Positions 27,665 through 36,627 of a stretch of 64,000 nucleotides of DNA are shown here, in pieces. The position numbers and the translations under genes were made by a program. Within the stretch, counting starts at the first letter, position 1; every line of letters starts with the position of its first letter. The notes under the pieces were generated by a model that ran no database searches, was not told the origin of the DNA, and saw only the letters and a list, made by a program, of their open reading frames with translations. This DNA is from Vreelandella stevensii S18214 (GTDB lineage Bacteria > Pseudomonadota > Gammaproteobacteria > Pseudomonadales > Halomonadaceae): assembly GCF_000275725.1 (NCBI RefSeq), contig NZ_AJTS01000049.1, forward strand, positions 62,001 through 126,000, given 5' to 3'.

Positions 27665-28762
27665 TTAAAATGCCGCATAAAGACGACCAGGATTGAAAAT
27701 GCCGTAGGCATCCAGTTCGGCCTTCAGGTTGCGATGATACTTTTCCACGACTGAATTCAGTGGCGTGAACGGTGACTCCGCACCGCCCTGATGATGCGGG
27801 GTGTAGCAGGTGGCGTGGCCGCCTGCCTGCTGGCAGGCATCGCGCAGGGTTTGCGCGGGCAGTGGGGTTTTCACCCAGCGCTGGCTGCCGCCCCAGTCGT
27901 AGAAGATATCGCTTTCATCGACGGCAATTTCCAGCGGCGGCGTATGGGGCGGTAGCGACAGGCGCCACAGAGCTTGGCCCTCGGCCAGGTTGAAAAAGGC
28001 GTGCTGCAGGTCGCGTAGCTGCTGCCAGAAGTCTGCCGAGAGGGCGTCGCCGCCCAGCCGTTCTTTGGTCGCCTTGACCGAGCTTTCGCCGCCTTCCAGG
28101 CGAATGAACAGCTCGCCCGCGTGCCAGGCCGCAGCGGTGATCGGCAGCGGCTGGCGGCCCAGCTCGGAGAGCTTTGCCAGGGCGTCTTCCAGACCCATGG
28201 AGAGGCGCAGGCTATGGCTGGCGGTGGGAATCGGCAGCACCTTGAAAGAGATATCGGCCAGTACGCCCAGCGTGCCCTGGGCGCCGGTCATCATGCGGGA
28301 GAGATCGTAGCCCGCCACGTTCTTCATGACTTCGCCGCCAAAGCGCAGCAGTTTGCCTTCCTGGGTGATTACCCGGGTGCCCAGCACGAAATCCCTGGCA
28401 GCCCCGGCCCAGGGGCGGCGGGGGCCGGACATGCCAGTGGCGACCGCACCGCCAATGGTGCTGGCTTCGCCAAAGATCGGTGGCTCGAAAGGCAGCATCT
28501 GATGCTTCTCGGCAAGTGCTGCGTTCAGCGCGTCAAGCCGTGTGCCGGCCCGCACGGTCACCACCAGCTCCACGGGGTCGTAGGAGACGATGCCGCGATG
28601 GGCAGCGACATTGAGCTCCGCGCCTTCTACCGGGCGGCCATAGAAAGCCCGGGTGTTTCCCGCCACGATGCGTAGCGGGGTGCGATCGGCGTAGGCGCTG
28701 CGCACCTGTTCGCACAGTTCAGCGGCGATATCCTGGTCAGCGTGTATCGCTAGTTCGGTCAT
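27665..28762 (-). CDS. glcE: Glycolate oxidase FAD-binding subunit GlcE
   Basis: 365-residue FAD-linked subunit of the membrane-associated glycolate dehydrogenase that makes glyoxylate. It has a PCMH-type FAD domain, with EPPIFGEASTIGGAVATGMSG as the flavin loop and KNVAGYDLSRMMTGAQGTLG as the diagnostic GlcE motif. The ATG at 28762 has AAGGA 6 bases upstream. The ATG at 28780, which overlaps the glcD stop as TGATG, is a possible coupled start adding 6 residues. Confidence 0.94.
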   Translation of the reverse strand: MTELAIHADQDIAAELCEQVRSAYADRTPLRIVAGNTRAFYGRPVEGAELNVAAHRGIVSYDPVELVVTVRAGTRLDALNAALAEKHQMLPFEPPIFGEASTIGGAVATGMSGPRRPWAGAARDFVLGTRVITQEGKLLRFGGEVMKNVAGYDLSRMMTGAQGTLGVLADISFKVLPIPTASHSLRLSMGLEDALAKLSELGRQPLPITAAAWHAGELFIRLEGGESSVKATKERLGGDALSADFWQQLRDLQHAFFNLAEGQALWRLSLPPHTPPLEIAVDESDIFYDWGGSQRWVKTPLPAQTLRDACQQAGGHATCYTPHHQGGAESPFTPLNSVVEKYHRNLKAELDAYGIFNPGRLYAAF

Positions 28763-28779
28763 GGTCGGTCCTTGTGGCA

Positions 28780-30279
28780 TCAGAAGCGTGGCAGCTCCGG
28801 ATGCGGTAACTCGTTGTTATGTACATGCATGGCGCCAAATTCGGCGCAGCGCGCCAGGGTCGGAATGTTCTTCCCCGGATTGAGCAGCCGTTGCGGGTCG
28901 AAGGCCGCTTTCAGAGCGTGAAAGACCGTCAGTTCGTCGGGCTGAAACTGGCTGCACATCTGATTGATCTTCTCGCGCCCCACGCCGTGCTCGCCGGTAA
29001 TCGAGCCTCCTGCGGCAACGCACAGCTCCAGGATCTTGCCGCCAACGTCTTCCGCCAGGGCCAGCTCACCCTCTTTGTTGGCATCGAACAGAATCAGCGG
29101 GTGCATATTGCCATCGCCCGCGTGAAACACGTTGGCCACGGCCAGGCCACTCTCCTCGGAAAGCGCGGCAATGCCCTTGAGTACCCGGGGCAGCTCGCGG
29201 CGGGGAATGGTGCCATCCATGCAGTAGTAGTCCGGTGACATGCGGCCTACCGCTGGGAAAGCGTTCTTGCGCCCGGCCCAGAATTTGGCGCGCTCGGCTT
29301 CGTCCCGGGCCTGTTGAATATGGGTGGCCCCGGCCGTTTCCAGTACCCGGCGAACGGTCTCGCAGTCGTCGTCCACGTCTGCTTCGACGCCGTCCAGCTC
29401 GCAGAGCAGAATGGCTTCGGCCTCCACTGGGTAGCCCGCCTTGATGAAGTCTTCTGCGGCCTGAATGGCGAGCTTGTCCATCATTTCCAGGCCACCGGGA
29501 ATGATCCCGGCGGCAATGATGTCACCCACTGCGCGACCTGCCTTTTCGATATCGTCGAAGCTGGCCATGAGGACCTTGGCGGTTTCCGGCTTGGGTAACA
29601 GTTTGACGGTAATCTCCGTGACCACCCCCAGCATGCCTTCGGAGCCGTTCATCAGCGCGAGCAGATCAAAGCCTGGCGCATCCAGTGCTTCGGAGCCCAG
29701 CGTCATGTGCTCGCCTTCGATGGTCAGTACGTCCACGCGCAGTACGTTGTGCACGGTCAGGCCATACTTGAGGCAGTGCACGCCACCGGCATTTTCGGCG
29801 ACGTTACCGCCAATGGAGCAGGCAATCTGAGAAGACGGGTCGGGCGCGTAATACAGGCCATAGGGCGCCGCCGCCTCGGAAATCGCCAGGTTGCGAACGC
29901 CGGGTTGTACCCTGGCCAGACGGGCATCGGGGTCGACGCTGATGATCTGATTGAAGCGCGACATGACCAGCAGCACGCCTTGTTCCAGGGGCAGGGCGCC
30001 GCCGGAAAGCCCGGTGCCTGCGCCGCGGGTCACCACCGGTACGCCCAGGGCGTGACAGCGCTTGAGCAGGCCTTCCACCTGGGCCAGCGTTTCCGGCAGG
30101 GCGACCAGCATGGGCAGCACCCGATAAGCCGCCAGGCCATCGCATTCGAATGGGCGCAGGTCTTCTTCGCGGTGCAGCAGGGTCAAGGTAGGCACAGCGC
30201 TTTGCAGGTCGCTGAGCACCTCGGCTTTATCACGGTGGACGAGCTCGCCATCGAGGCGCTCGTCGAACAGGATATTCAT
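28780..30279 (-). CDS. glcD: Glycolate oxidase catalytic subunit GlcD
   Basis: 499 residues, exactly the E. coli length from the ATG at 30279, which has AAGGATG upstream. It has an FAD-binding PCMH domain (GAGTGLSGGALP, IGGNVAENAGG) and a C-terminal domain with GDGNMHPL and GSITGEHGVGREK, the substrate-binding His region of the GlcD/D-lactate dehydrogenase family. It oxidises glycolate to glyoxylate. The product joins the glyoxylate produced by the purine pathway downstream in the window. A GlcC-type operator lies 101 bases upstream. Confidence 0.95.
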   Translation of the reverse strand: MNILFDERLDGELVHRDKAEVLSDLQSAVPTLTLLHREEDLRPFECDGLAAYRVLPMLVALPETLAQVEGLLKRCHALGVPVVTRGAGTGLSGGALPLEQGVLLVMSRFNQIISVDPDARLARVQPGVRNLAISEAAAPYGLYYAPDPSSQIACSIGGNVAENAGGVHCLKYGLTVHNVLRVDVLTIEGEHMTLGSEALDAPGFDLLALMNGSEGMLGVVTEITVKLLPKPETAKVLMASFDDIEKAGRAVGDIIAAGIIPGGLEMMDKLAIQAAEDFIKAGYPVEAEAILLCELDGVEADVDDDCETVRRVLETAGATHIQQARDEAERAKFWAGRKNAFPAVGRMSPDYYCMDGTIPRRELPRVLKGIAALSEESGLAVANVFHAGDGNMHPLILFDANKEGELALAEDVGGKILELCVAAGGSITGEHGVGREKINQMCSQFQPDELTVFHALKAAFDPQRLLNPGKNIPTLARCAEFGAMHVHNNELPHPELPRF

Positions 30280-30379
30280 CGCGACATCCTTCATTTTTAT
30301 CGTTGAACAGAGCAGCAGGTTGCCGCCGCTTGACGCCAATCTGAGCTTTTTTCAGGCGCCTGTCCAGCCTGTGGTGCAG

Positions 30380-30390
30380 TGGTCTGACCA
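30380..30390. promoter_or_regulatory. GlcC-type operator 1 (glcD/glcC control region)
   Basis: TGGTCTGACCA, a perfect TGGT-N3-ACCA inverted repeat as bound by FadR-subfamily regulators such as PdhR and LldR. It lies between divergent glcD and glcC. Confidence 0.7.
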
Positions 30391-30443
30391 GTAATTGGTC
30401 GATAGTCGCAAGGTTCATGGCATACTCACCCCAAACAGCTACT

Positions 30444-30454
30444 TGGTCTTACCG
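30444..30454. promoter_or_regulatory. GlcC-type operator 2 (before glcC)
   Basis: TGGTCTTACCG, one base from a perfect TGGT-N3-ACCA repeat and sharing TGGTCTTACC with the site before the permease gene. It lies 38 bases before the glcC GTG, so autoregulation is likely. It also argues against starting glcC at 30417. Confidence 0.6.
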
Positions 30455-30491
30455 CCAGGAGGCGTTATGGCTCAAGCAGAGAGGAGGGCAA

Positions 30492-31271
30492 GTGGTACTC
30501 AACAACGATGACATCGCCATGGGCAAACGCACGCCCGAGCACGTGGCGGCCAGGCTGGAAGAGCTGATTCTCGAGGGAGTCTTTCGACCGGGCCAACTGC
30601 TGCCTTCCGAGCGGCGGCTATGTGAGCGTCTGGGCGTTTCTCGTGCCTCCCTGCGTGAGGGGCTGAGGATCTTGCGCAGCAAGGGCATCATCAACACTCG
30701 CCAGGGCCATGGTTCCACCGTGGCGTCCCTGTTGCCGAGCCAGCACCAGAGCCCGCTGATGCATCTGTTCCGCGACCATCCGCGGACGCTGTTCGACCTG
30801 CTGGAAGTGCGCGCGCTGCTGGAGGGCGAGTCGGCCTATCTGGCGGCTCGGCGTGGCACGTCCATGGACCGCGTGCTGATCACGCGCCGCTATCGTGAGA
30901 TGGCCGAATACGCTGCCCAGACGGATACCCTGGAAGTCGAGCAGTTGGCGCGGCTGGACCACGCGTTTCATCTGGCCATCTCCCAGGCCTCCCACAACCC
31001 CGTGCTGGTGCATACGCTGCAAGGGTTGACCGATCTGCTGCTCAGCTCGGTCTTTGCATCGGTCAAGCACCTCTACCACCGGCCCGGCCCCAGAGAGATG
31101 ATCAATCAACAGCACGCACGCCTGCATGACTCGGTAGTCAGCGGCCACGCCGAGCAGGCGCGGCAGATTGCGCTGGAGCACCTCACCAGCATCAGTGAAC
31201 TACTGAGAGAGCTGGAGGCGGAGCACGATCGCCTGGAGCGCTCCGCCATGCGTCTGGATCAGTGGCAGTAA
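30492..31271 (+). CDS. glcC: GntR/FadR-family regulator GlcC
   Basis: 259-residue glycolate-responsive regulator. The winged helix covers about residues 15-85 (LLPSERRLCERLGVSRASLREGLRILRSKG is nearly the E. coli GlcC motif) and a helical FCD ligand domain follows. The GTG at 30492 has AGGAG 5 bases upstream. The ATG at 30519 would fit the family length (250 residues) but has no ribosome binding site. An upstream ATG at 30417 would put operator 2 inside the gene. It is divergent from glcDEFG. Confidence 0.9.
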   Translation: MVLNNDDIAMGKRTPEHVAARLEELILEGVFRPGQLLPSERRLCERLGVSRASLREGLRILRSKGIINTRQGHGSTVASLLPSQHQSPLMHLFRDHPRTLFDLLEVRALLEGESAYLAARRGTSMDRVLITRRYREMAEYAAQTDTLEVEQLARLDHAFHLAISQASHNPVLVHTLQGLTDLLLSSVFASVKHLYHRPGPREMINQQHARLHDSVVSGHAEQARQIALEHLTSISELLRELEAEHDRLERSAMRLDQWQ

Positions 31272-31316
31272 TCATGACACTCTCCATGAGCGAATAACCA
31301 ACAAAAGGAGCCTCAC

Positions 31317-31841
31317 GTGGCCATCTATCAATTTGGCGAGCATCGGCCCGCTATTCATGAAGACGTATACATTGCCGACACGGCGGACGTCATCGGTCAG
31401 GTTACCCTGAAGGCACGCGCCAGCGTGTGGTATCAGGCGGTACTGCGCGGCGATAGCGATCATCTGGAAATCGGTGAAGAGAGCAACATTCAGGATGGCG
31501 CCGTGCTGCACGCGGACCCCGGCTACCCGCTGAAGGTGGGAAAAGGGGTGACCGTCGGGCACCAGGCGATGCTGCATGGCTGTACCGTGGGGGATGGCTG
31601 CTTGATCGGCATTCAGGCGGTCGTGCTCAACGGCGCCGTGATTGGCGAGAACAGCCTGGTAGGCGCAGGGGCCTTCATCAAGGAAGGGGCGGTCTTTCCG
31701 CCAAACTCGCTGATTGTCGGCTCGCCTGCCAAAGTGGTCAGGGAGCTGTCGGCAGAGGCGGTGGAAGCGCTGAAGCTGAATGCACAAAGCTATGTGATAC
31801 GAGGCCAGCAACACGCTGACTCGCTCAAGCGCATCGATTGA
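31317..31841 (+). CDS. Gamma-carbonic anhydrase family protein (YrdA-like)
   Basis: 174-residue left-handed beta-helix of hexapeptide repeats. The three metal histidines of the family are visible in VLHADPGYPL and VTVGHQAMLHGC. LRGDSDHLEIGEESNIQDG is typical of the YrdA/PaaY group, whose physiological role is not settled. It starts at GTG with AAAAGGAG 6 bases upstream, 45 bases after glcC on the same strand, so it may be read from the glcC promoter. Confidence 0.9.
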   Translation: MAIYQFGEHRPAIHEDVYIADTADVIGQVTLKARASVWYQAVLRGDSDHLEIGEESNIQDGAVLHADPGYPLKVGKGVTVGHQAMLHGCTVGDGCLIGIQAVVLNGAVIGENSLVGAGAFIKEGAVFPPNSLIVGSPAKVVRELSAEAVEALKLNAQSYVIRGQQHADSLKRID

Positions 31842-31855
31842 GCCTGACTGAAACT

Positions 31856-31891
31856 GAAAACGCCCACCCCAGGCATGGCCTGAGGGTGGGC
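31856..31891 (-). terminator. Terminator of the permease gene
   Basis: GCCCACCC-CAGGC pairs with GCCTG-A-GGGTGGGC around ATG. The minus-strand read continues into GTTTTCAG. It lies between the convergent carbonic anhydrase and permease genes and may serve both. Confidence 0.8.
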
Positions 31892-31915
31892 GAGGTGGTC
31901 TGATCCGAACTGAGG

Positions 31916-33607
31916 TTACATCAGCGGGTCAGTGATACCCAGCACGTAGAACGCGATCAGCGCGATGATGCCGGTGAATACCAGGTAGTAGATGGTCGGA
32001 ATGATCGTTTTACGAATCGTGGTGCCTTCGCGGCCCAGCAGGCCAACGGTTGCCGAGGCGGCGACCACGTTGTGAATGGCGATCATGTTACCCGCTGCAG
32101 CACCCACCGCTTGAAGGGCGACCATGACGGCGGTTGAGAGTCCCAGGGTTTGCGCAATGCTGAACTGGAACTCGGCCAGCATCAGGTTGGAAACCGTGTT
32201 GGAACCGGCGATGAAAGCGCCCATGGCGCCCACGGCGGGAGCAAAGAAGGGATAGACACCACCCACGCCGTTGGCGACGGCCTGAGCCATCATGACGGGC
32301 ATGGAGACCAGGTCTGCGCCATTGACGCCCGAGTTGATCAGGATGCGCACCATCGGCACGGTGAAGATGAGTACGAAACCCGCACCAAAAATGGTCTTGG
32401 TGGACTCTGAAACCGCAGCGCTCATCTGGCGCGGATTCATCTTGTGCAGGAAGTAGGTCACGAACACCACGGCTAGAATGATGCCGCCCGGCAGGTAGAG
32501 CGGCTGGAGGCCGCCGCTGACGCCGGTTTCACCGAAAATGTTGGTCCAGTTCAGGTTCACGGAAGTCAGTGCCACACGCAGGGGCTCGACGGTACGGGAG
32601 GCCACCAGGAAGATCGCCAGCAGTACATAGGGAATCCAGCCTTTAAGCGTCGAAATCGGCGTCTTGCCTACCACGTCATCCAGCTTGATCTGCAGATTGC
32701 CGATCCACTCATCCGGCCAGGAGGTGGCTTCCGGGAAATCCCAGGTGTCTTTCGGCAGCAGGAACCCTTTACGCGCGGCGGGTACGACAATGGCCAGACC
32801 GACCATGGCACCGATCATCGAGGGGAACTCTGGCCCCAGGAAGACGCCTACCAGCATGTAAGGCACGACGAACGCGATGCCCGTGAAAATGGCGAACGGA
32901 GCAATGGACAGCCCCTCTTTCCAGGAGCGGTTGGCGCCAAAGAAGCGCACCATGATCAGCACCAGGATCAACGGCATGAGAATACCCACGATGCCGTGAG
33001 TGATCGCCGTGGTGCTGGTGACCTGTTGGAAGAAGGCTTCCCAGGTGGAGCCGTTGGCTTCCAGCTGCGCCGTGATACCGGCACGGTCCAGGCCGCTGCC
33101 TACGCCCACTACAATCGGGGTGCCCACTGCGCCAAACGATACCGGGGTCGACTGAATCATCATGCCTACCACGACGGCTGCCAGCGCCGGGAAGCCCAGG
33201 GCGACCATCAGCGGTGCAGCCACGGCGGCAGGAGTACCAAAGCCTGAAGCACCTTCGATAAAGCAGCCAAACAGCCACGCGACGATCAGCGCCTGCACAC
33301 GACGGTCCGGGCTGATGCCTGAAAAGCCGTTACGAATGGCCGTGATGCCACCGGAGTGCTTGAGGGTGTTCAGCAGCAGGATGGCGCCAAAGATGATCCA
33401 CAGCAGACCAGCGGTCTGGATCAACCCTTGAACGGTGGATGCCGCGACACGGCTGAACGACATGTCCCATGCGGTCAGGCCGATAATGGCGGCGGTGAGG
33501 AAAACGATCGGCATTGCTATCTTGGCGGGGATTTTAAAGCCTATGAGCAATATCCCGGCCAGCAACAGCGGCAGAAATGCCAGAAGAGCTAATATATTTT
33601 CATTCAT
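31916..33607 (-). CDS. glcA: Glycolate/L-lactate permease (GlcA/LldP family)
   Basis: 563-residue, about 14-segment permease of the LctP family, importing glycolate or lactate with protons. Diagnostic stretches are GASGFGTPAAVAAPLMVALGF, IVVGVGSGLDRAG and the C-terminal VGAAAGNMIAIHNVVAASATVG. The TGGTCTTACCA site upstream is the same operator found in the glcD/glcC region, which favours glycolate (GlcA) over a lactate-only permease. Members of this family transport both, so the substrate is partly inferred. Confidence 0.9.
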   Translation of the reverse strand: MNENILALLAFLPLLLAGILLIGFKIPAKIAMPIVFLTAAIIGLTAWDMSFSRVAASTVQGLIQTAGLLWIIFGAILLLNTLKHSGGITAIRNGFSGISPDRRVQALIVAWLFGCFIEGASGFGTPAAVAAPLMVALGFPALAAVVVGMMIQSTPVSFGAVGTPIVVGVGSGLDRAGITAQLEANGSTWEAFFQQVTSTTAITHGIVGILMPLILVLIMVRFFGANRSWKEGLSIAPFAIFTGIAFVVPYMLVGVFLGPEFPSMIGAMVGLAIVVPAARKGFLLPKDTWDFPEATSWPDEWIGNLQIKLDDVVGKTPISTLKGWIPYVLLAIFLVASRTVEPLRVALTSVNLNWTNIFGETGVSGGLQPLYLPGGIILAVVFVTYFLHKMNPRQMSAAVSESTKTIFGAGFVLIFTVPMVRILINSGVNGADLVSMPVMMAQAVANGVGGVYPFFAPAVGAMGAFIAGSNTVSNLMLAEFQFSIAQTLGLSTAVMVALQAVGAAAGNMIAIHNVVAASATVGLLGREGTTIRKTIIPTIYYLVFTGIIALIAFYVLGITDPLM

Positions 33608-33981
33608 GGGAGGAACGGCCCCTTGTTATTGATTTGGTGTGCTCCGCGAAAGCCAACGCATCATTTTCAATGATAGTTGGGACAGCGTGAAAGATACGGT
33701 CAGGCGCCCGGAATGACTATATTGGAAAATTGGTCTTACCAGTGAGGAGGGCTTTTTTTATCCTGGCTCATGGCATTTTTTTAGTATCAAGTAGTTGTTA
33801 TTCATTGCTTTTTTAATGCTTTTAGAAAGCCCCGTGACGACATTGTTATTAGACTAATAGACAGTTCAGTGACGGCGTAAAAAGGCAGTACACAGAGAAG
33901 GGCGCTCTATGCCTAGCGCAGGGACTGTGACAACGTAGCGCGTAGGCGCAATCTTTACCTCTTTTCAGGAGTCGTTCGACC
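33608..33981. other. Intergenic region between permease and GST genes
   Basis: No gene seen. 33740-33850 is AT-rich. It contains the operator at 33731-33741 and must hold the leftward promoter of the permease. The ribosome binding site AGGAG of the GST gene is at the right end. Confidence 0.6.
33731..33741. promoter_or_regulatory. GlcC-type operator 3 (before glycolate permease)
   Basis: TGGTCTTACCA, a perfect TGGT-N3-ACCA repeat 124 bases before the permease start. It shares TGGTCTTACC with operator 2, linking the permease to GlcC. Confidence 0.7.
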
Positions 33982-34677
33982 ATGGCCATCACGCTTTATG
34001 ATTTGTGCGGTCGCGATGATCGCTTGAGATTTTCTCCCTACTGCTGGCGCGTGCGCATGGCACTTGCTCACAAAGGGCTGGCATACACTACGGTGGCCTG
34101 GCGGTTTCAGCAGAAAGAGGCGCTGGCATTTGCCCACTACGACAAGGTGCCGGTGTTGACCGATGGCGACACGGTGGTCACCGACAGCTTCGACATCCTG
34201 CGCTACCTGGATACCACTTACCCTGAGGCTCCGGTGCTGGGCGATGGACTGGGCTTGCAGCGTGTCACGCTATTCAAGCAACTGGTGGACCGCAGCATTA
34301 CGCCCGCGCTGTTTCGTATCGTGGTGCTGGATCTGCTGGAAGCCATTCACCCGGAGGATAGGGAGTACTTCCGCACCACCCGTGAAGCGCGCTTTGGGGC
34401 CAGCCTCGAGGCGGTTCACGACCCCGATAAAGGCCGCCAGCAGCTGCACCAGGCGCTGGTACCCGTCAGTGCGCAACTCAAGGAGATGCCTTTCCTCGAT
34501 GGTGACTCCCCTGCCGGAGCAGATTACCTGCTGTTCGGCAGCATGATGTGGGCCTATAGCGTCTCGACCGAAACGCTGGTAGAGGAGCGTGACCCCGTGG
34601 CCGGATGGTTCCAGCGCATGCTGGCGGTACACGATGGCGTGGCGGGCAAGGCCATGACCATTCGTGATCTATACTAG
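33982..34677 (+). CDS. Glutathione S-transferase family protein
   Basis: 231 residues. The N-terminal thioredoxin-like domain has LRFSPYCWRVRMALAHKGL (active-site region) and KVPVLTDGDTVVTDSFDILRYLD (the conserved cis-Pro and Glu/Asp-Ser glutathione site). A helical C-terminal domain follows. The layout resembles the beta-etherase/LigE-type and related uncharacterised bacterial GSTs. AGGAG lies upstream of the ATG. The substrate is unknown. Confidence 0.88.
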   Translation: MAITLYDLCGRDDRLRFSPYCWRVRMALAHKGLAYTTVAWRFQQKEALAFAHYDKVPVLTDGDTVVTDSFDILRYLDTTYPEAPVLGDGLGLQRVTLFKQLVDRSITPALFRIVVLDLLEAIHPEDREYFRTTREARFGASLEAVHDPDKGRQQLHQALVPVSAQLKEMPFLDGDSPAGADYLLFGSMMWAYSVSTETLVEERDPVAGWFQRMLAVHDGVAGKAMTIRDLY

Positions 34678-34713
34678 GCAAAGCGGTAATCGCCGCTGAC
34701 ATTCACAGGCAAC

Positions 34714-34749
34714 ATGAAGGGCCACACCCTGTATGGGCACGCCCTTCAT
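34714..34749 (+). promoter_or_regulatory. Hairpin between the two GST genes
   Basis: ATGAAGGGC (34714-34722) and GCCCTTCAT (34741-34749) form a perfect 9-bp stem with possible further pairing (ACCC/GGG) inside. It ends 5 bases before the AAGGAG of the second GST gene and has no T-tract. It may modulate translation or processing of the downstream message rather than terminate. Confidence 0.5.
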
Positions 34750-34765
34750 GGACAAGGAGATGGCA

Positions 34766-35455
34766 ATGATTGACCTGTATTACTGGACAACGCCCAACGG
34801 CCACAAAATCTCCATCATGCTTGAAGAAGCGAAGCTCGCCTATCGTGTAAAGCCCATCAATATCGGGCGAGGCGAGCAGTTCGACCCCGAATTCCTGGCC
34901 ATTGCGCCCAATAATCGCATTCCTGCCATCGTCGACCATGCCCCGCGCGACGGGGGGCAGCCTATGGCGCTGTTCGAATCAGGGGCGATTCTGGAGTACC
35001 TGGCAGACAAGAGCGGTCAGTTCCTGCCAGCAGAAGGGCGCGAGCGCTATGTGGTACTGCAGTGGCTGCACTGGCAGATGGGTGGGCTAGGCCCCATGGC
35101 CGGGCAAAATCATCACTTCTGCCACTATGCGCCCCACAAGATCGACTACGCCATCGAGCGCTACGTGCGTGAAACCAATCGGCTTTATAGTGTGCTGGAT
35201 CAGCGTCTTTCTCAGCAGCACTATGTGGGCGGCGACCGTTACTCGATTGCCGACATGGCTATCTACCCGTGGATCGTGCCCTGGGAAAAACAGCGCCAGA
35301 CGCTGGAGGAGTTTCCCGACCTGGAGCGCTGGTTCGAAGAGCTTTCCCAGCGTCCCGCCATTCGCAAAGCCTATGCATTGGTCGAGGATGTGAACCCCCA
35401 GGCAGGTGCTCCCATGGATGACCTGGCGCGTAAGCACTTGTTCGGTAACCGCTAG
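34766..35455 (+). CDS. Nu-class glutathione transferase (YfcG-like)
   Basis: 229-residue GST. WTTPNGHKISIMLEEAKL carries the T-x-N-G-x-K motif of YfcG/YghU enzymes, which act as glutathione-dependent disulfide reductases. NNRIPAIVDH and LFESGAILEYLADK complete the glutathione site; the helical domain has MGGLGPMAGQNHHF. I chose the ATG at 34766 with AAGGAG 6 bases upstream over the in-frame ATG at 34733. Confidence 0.9.
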   Translation: MIDLYYWTTPNGHKISIMLEEAKLAYRVKPINIGRGEQFDPEFLAIAPNNRIPAIVDHAPRDGGQPMALFESGAILEYLADKSGQFLPAEGRERYVVLQWLHWQMGGLGPMAGQNHHFCHYAPHKIDYAIERYVRETNRLYSVLDQRLSQQHYVGGDRYSIADMAIYPWIVPWEKQRQTLEEFPDLERWFEELSQRPAIRKAYALVEDVNPQAGAPMDDLARKHLFGNR

Positions 35456-35632
35456 TAATGATTAACCGCGAGTGAGCTATTGGCCGTGCGAGTGAGGCGT
35501 GGGTGATGGTGAAAAAAATCATGTTGCGCTGCACAAAAAGCGCTGCTAGCTTTGATATTAGCAACGGCAACCGCCCATCAAGATGCGCCGTTGAGCGCAT
35601 CGTACCGCTAGCTCACTCAAGGAGATTTAGTG

Positions 35633-35989
35633 ATGAACAAGACAGCAGAAAAAACCAGCCAGCAGTTTGAGTCCGTGTTTGTTTCCCCCATGCGCTCTTA
35701 CACACTGGCAGCGCTGGACTACTACGAGCAGCTGGTCGGCGCTCAAATGGATGCTGCACGCGCCTATTCCGACATGACCATCGCCCAGGCGCGCACCTGG
35801 CTCGACGTCAAGGACGCCGATAGCTTCAAGAAAGCCATGGAAAGCCAGCAGAAAGCGGCCAGCGACATGATGGAGCGCATGAAAGGTGACTCCGAAAAAG
35901 TGACCTCTATCAGCCAGGGCTTCCTGCAGGAAAGTCAGAAAATGGCGGAAGAGACCACCAAGAAAGCAGCCGATACTGCCAAATCGTAA
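35633..35989 (+). CDS. Phasin family protein
   Basis: 118 residues, almost wholly helical, with amphipathic heptad-like repeats and an Ala/Lys-rich tail (EETTKKAADTAKS). The VSPMRSYTLAALDYYEQLVGAQMDAAR region matches phasins, which coat polyhydroxyalkanoate granules. The ATG has AAGGAG 8 bases upstream; a strong terminator follows. Its presence suggests the cell stores PHA. No PHA synthase lies in the window. Confidence 0.85.
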   Translation: MNKTAEKTSQQFESVFVSPMRSYTLAALDYYEQLVGAQMDAARAYSDMTIAQARTWLDVKDADSFKKAMESQQKAASDMMERMKGDSEKVTSISQGFLQESQKMAEETTKKAADTAKS

Positions 35990-36002
35990 CGGTTGCTCCA
36001 TG

Positions 36003-36035
36003 AAAATGCCGCGCCCTGAAGCGCGGCATTTTTTT
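36003..36035 (+). terminator. Terminator of the phasin gene
   Basis: AAAATGCCGCGC pairs with GCGCGGCATTTT around a 6-base loop and runs into T7. It may also serve the convergent uraD gene. Confidence 0.93.
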
Positions 36036-36051
36036 ATCCAGAGAACGGGCG

Positions 36052-36594
36052 TTAGGTGGCGTCGCCTGCACGCGCTCTCAGCCGAAACCGTGCAATCCTG
36101 ATGATTTGCTCGATGGCCGTTTTTCTTTCTTGTACCGGATCGTTGTCCAGGCGCTTTTCAAAGGCCTCCAGAATGGCATAGCGGTCCAGGCCCTTGACGG
36201 CAATCACGAAGGGAAAGCCAAATTTCTCCTGATAAGCGGCGTTCAACTGCTCGAAGCGGGCAAACTCTTCCGGTGAACACTGATCGAGCCCAGCACCGGC
36301 CTGTTCGCTAGTAGAGTCGTGGGTCAGCTCCCCGGCCAGCGCGGCTTTGCCGGCCAGATCAGGGTGTGCCTGAATGACGGCCGTCTGCTGCTCGGGAGAT
36401 GCCTGTTGAAGCATCTTGCCCATCAGTTCGGCCAGCGCATCCGGGGCGTCGTGAGTCTCTTCCAGGCCGTGTTGCCAGGCGGCCTTGGCCACCCAGGGAG
36501 AGTGTTCATAGACATCGCCATAGTGGGCCACGAAGGTTTCCAGGCTGCTTTGGCTCGGGGCAGGGGACAGTCGCAAAGGCGTTTCAGTCGGCAC
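36052..36594 (-). CDS. uraD: OHCU decarboxylase UraD
   Basis: 180-residue enzyme that decarboxylates 2-oxo-4-hydroxy-4-carboxy-5-ureidoimidazoline to S-allantoin, the last step of urate oxidation. AHPDLAGKAAL holds the catalytic His (family HPDL motif), and FEQLNAAYQEKFGFPFVIAVKG is the second conserved block. The GTG at 36594 with GGAG 7 bases upstream is the best start; the longer frame begins at a TTG with no such site. It is divergent from uraH and puuD. Confidence 0.93.
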   Translation of the reverse strand: MPTETPLRLSPAPSQSSLETFVAHYGDVYEHSPWVAKAAWQHGLEETHDAPDALAELMGKMLQQASPEQQTAVIQAHPDLAGKAALAGELTHDSTSEQAGAGLDQCSPEEFARFEQLNAAYQEKFGFPFVIAVKGLDRYAILEAFEKRLDNDPVQERKTAIEQIIRIARFRLRARAGDAT

Positions 36595-36627
36595 AAGGGT
36601 TCTCCAAGCGTGCGAAAAGGGAATTGC

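Noticed and set aside
30417-30491. 25-codon extension of glcC from ATG 30417
   Set aside because: Would enclose operator 2 and is not part of the GlcC family. A better start with AGGAG is at 30492.
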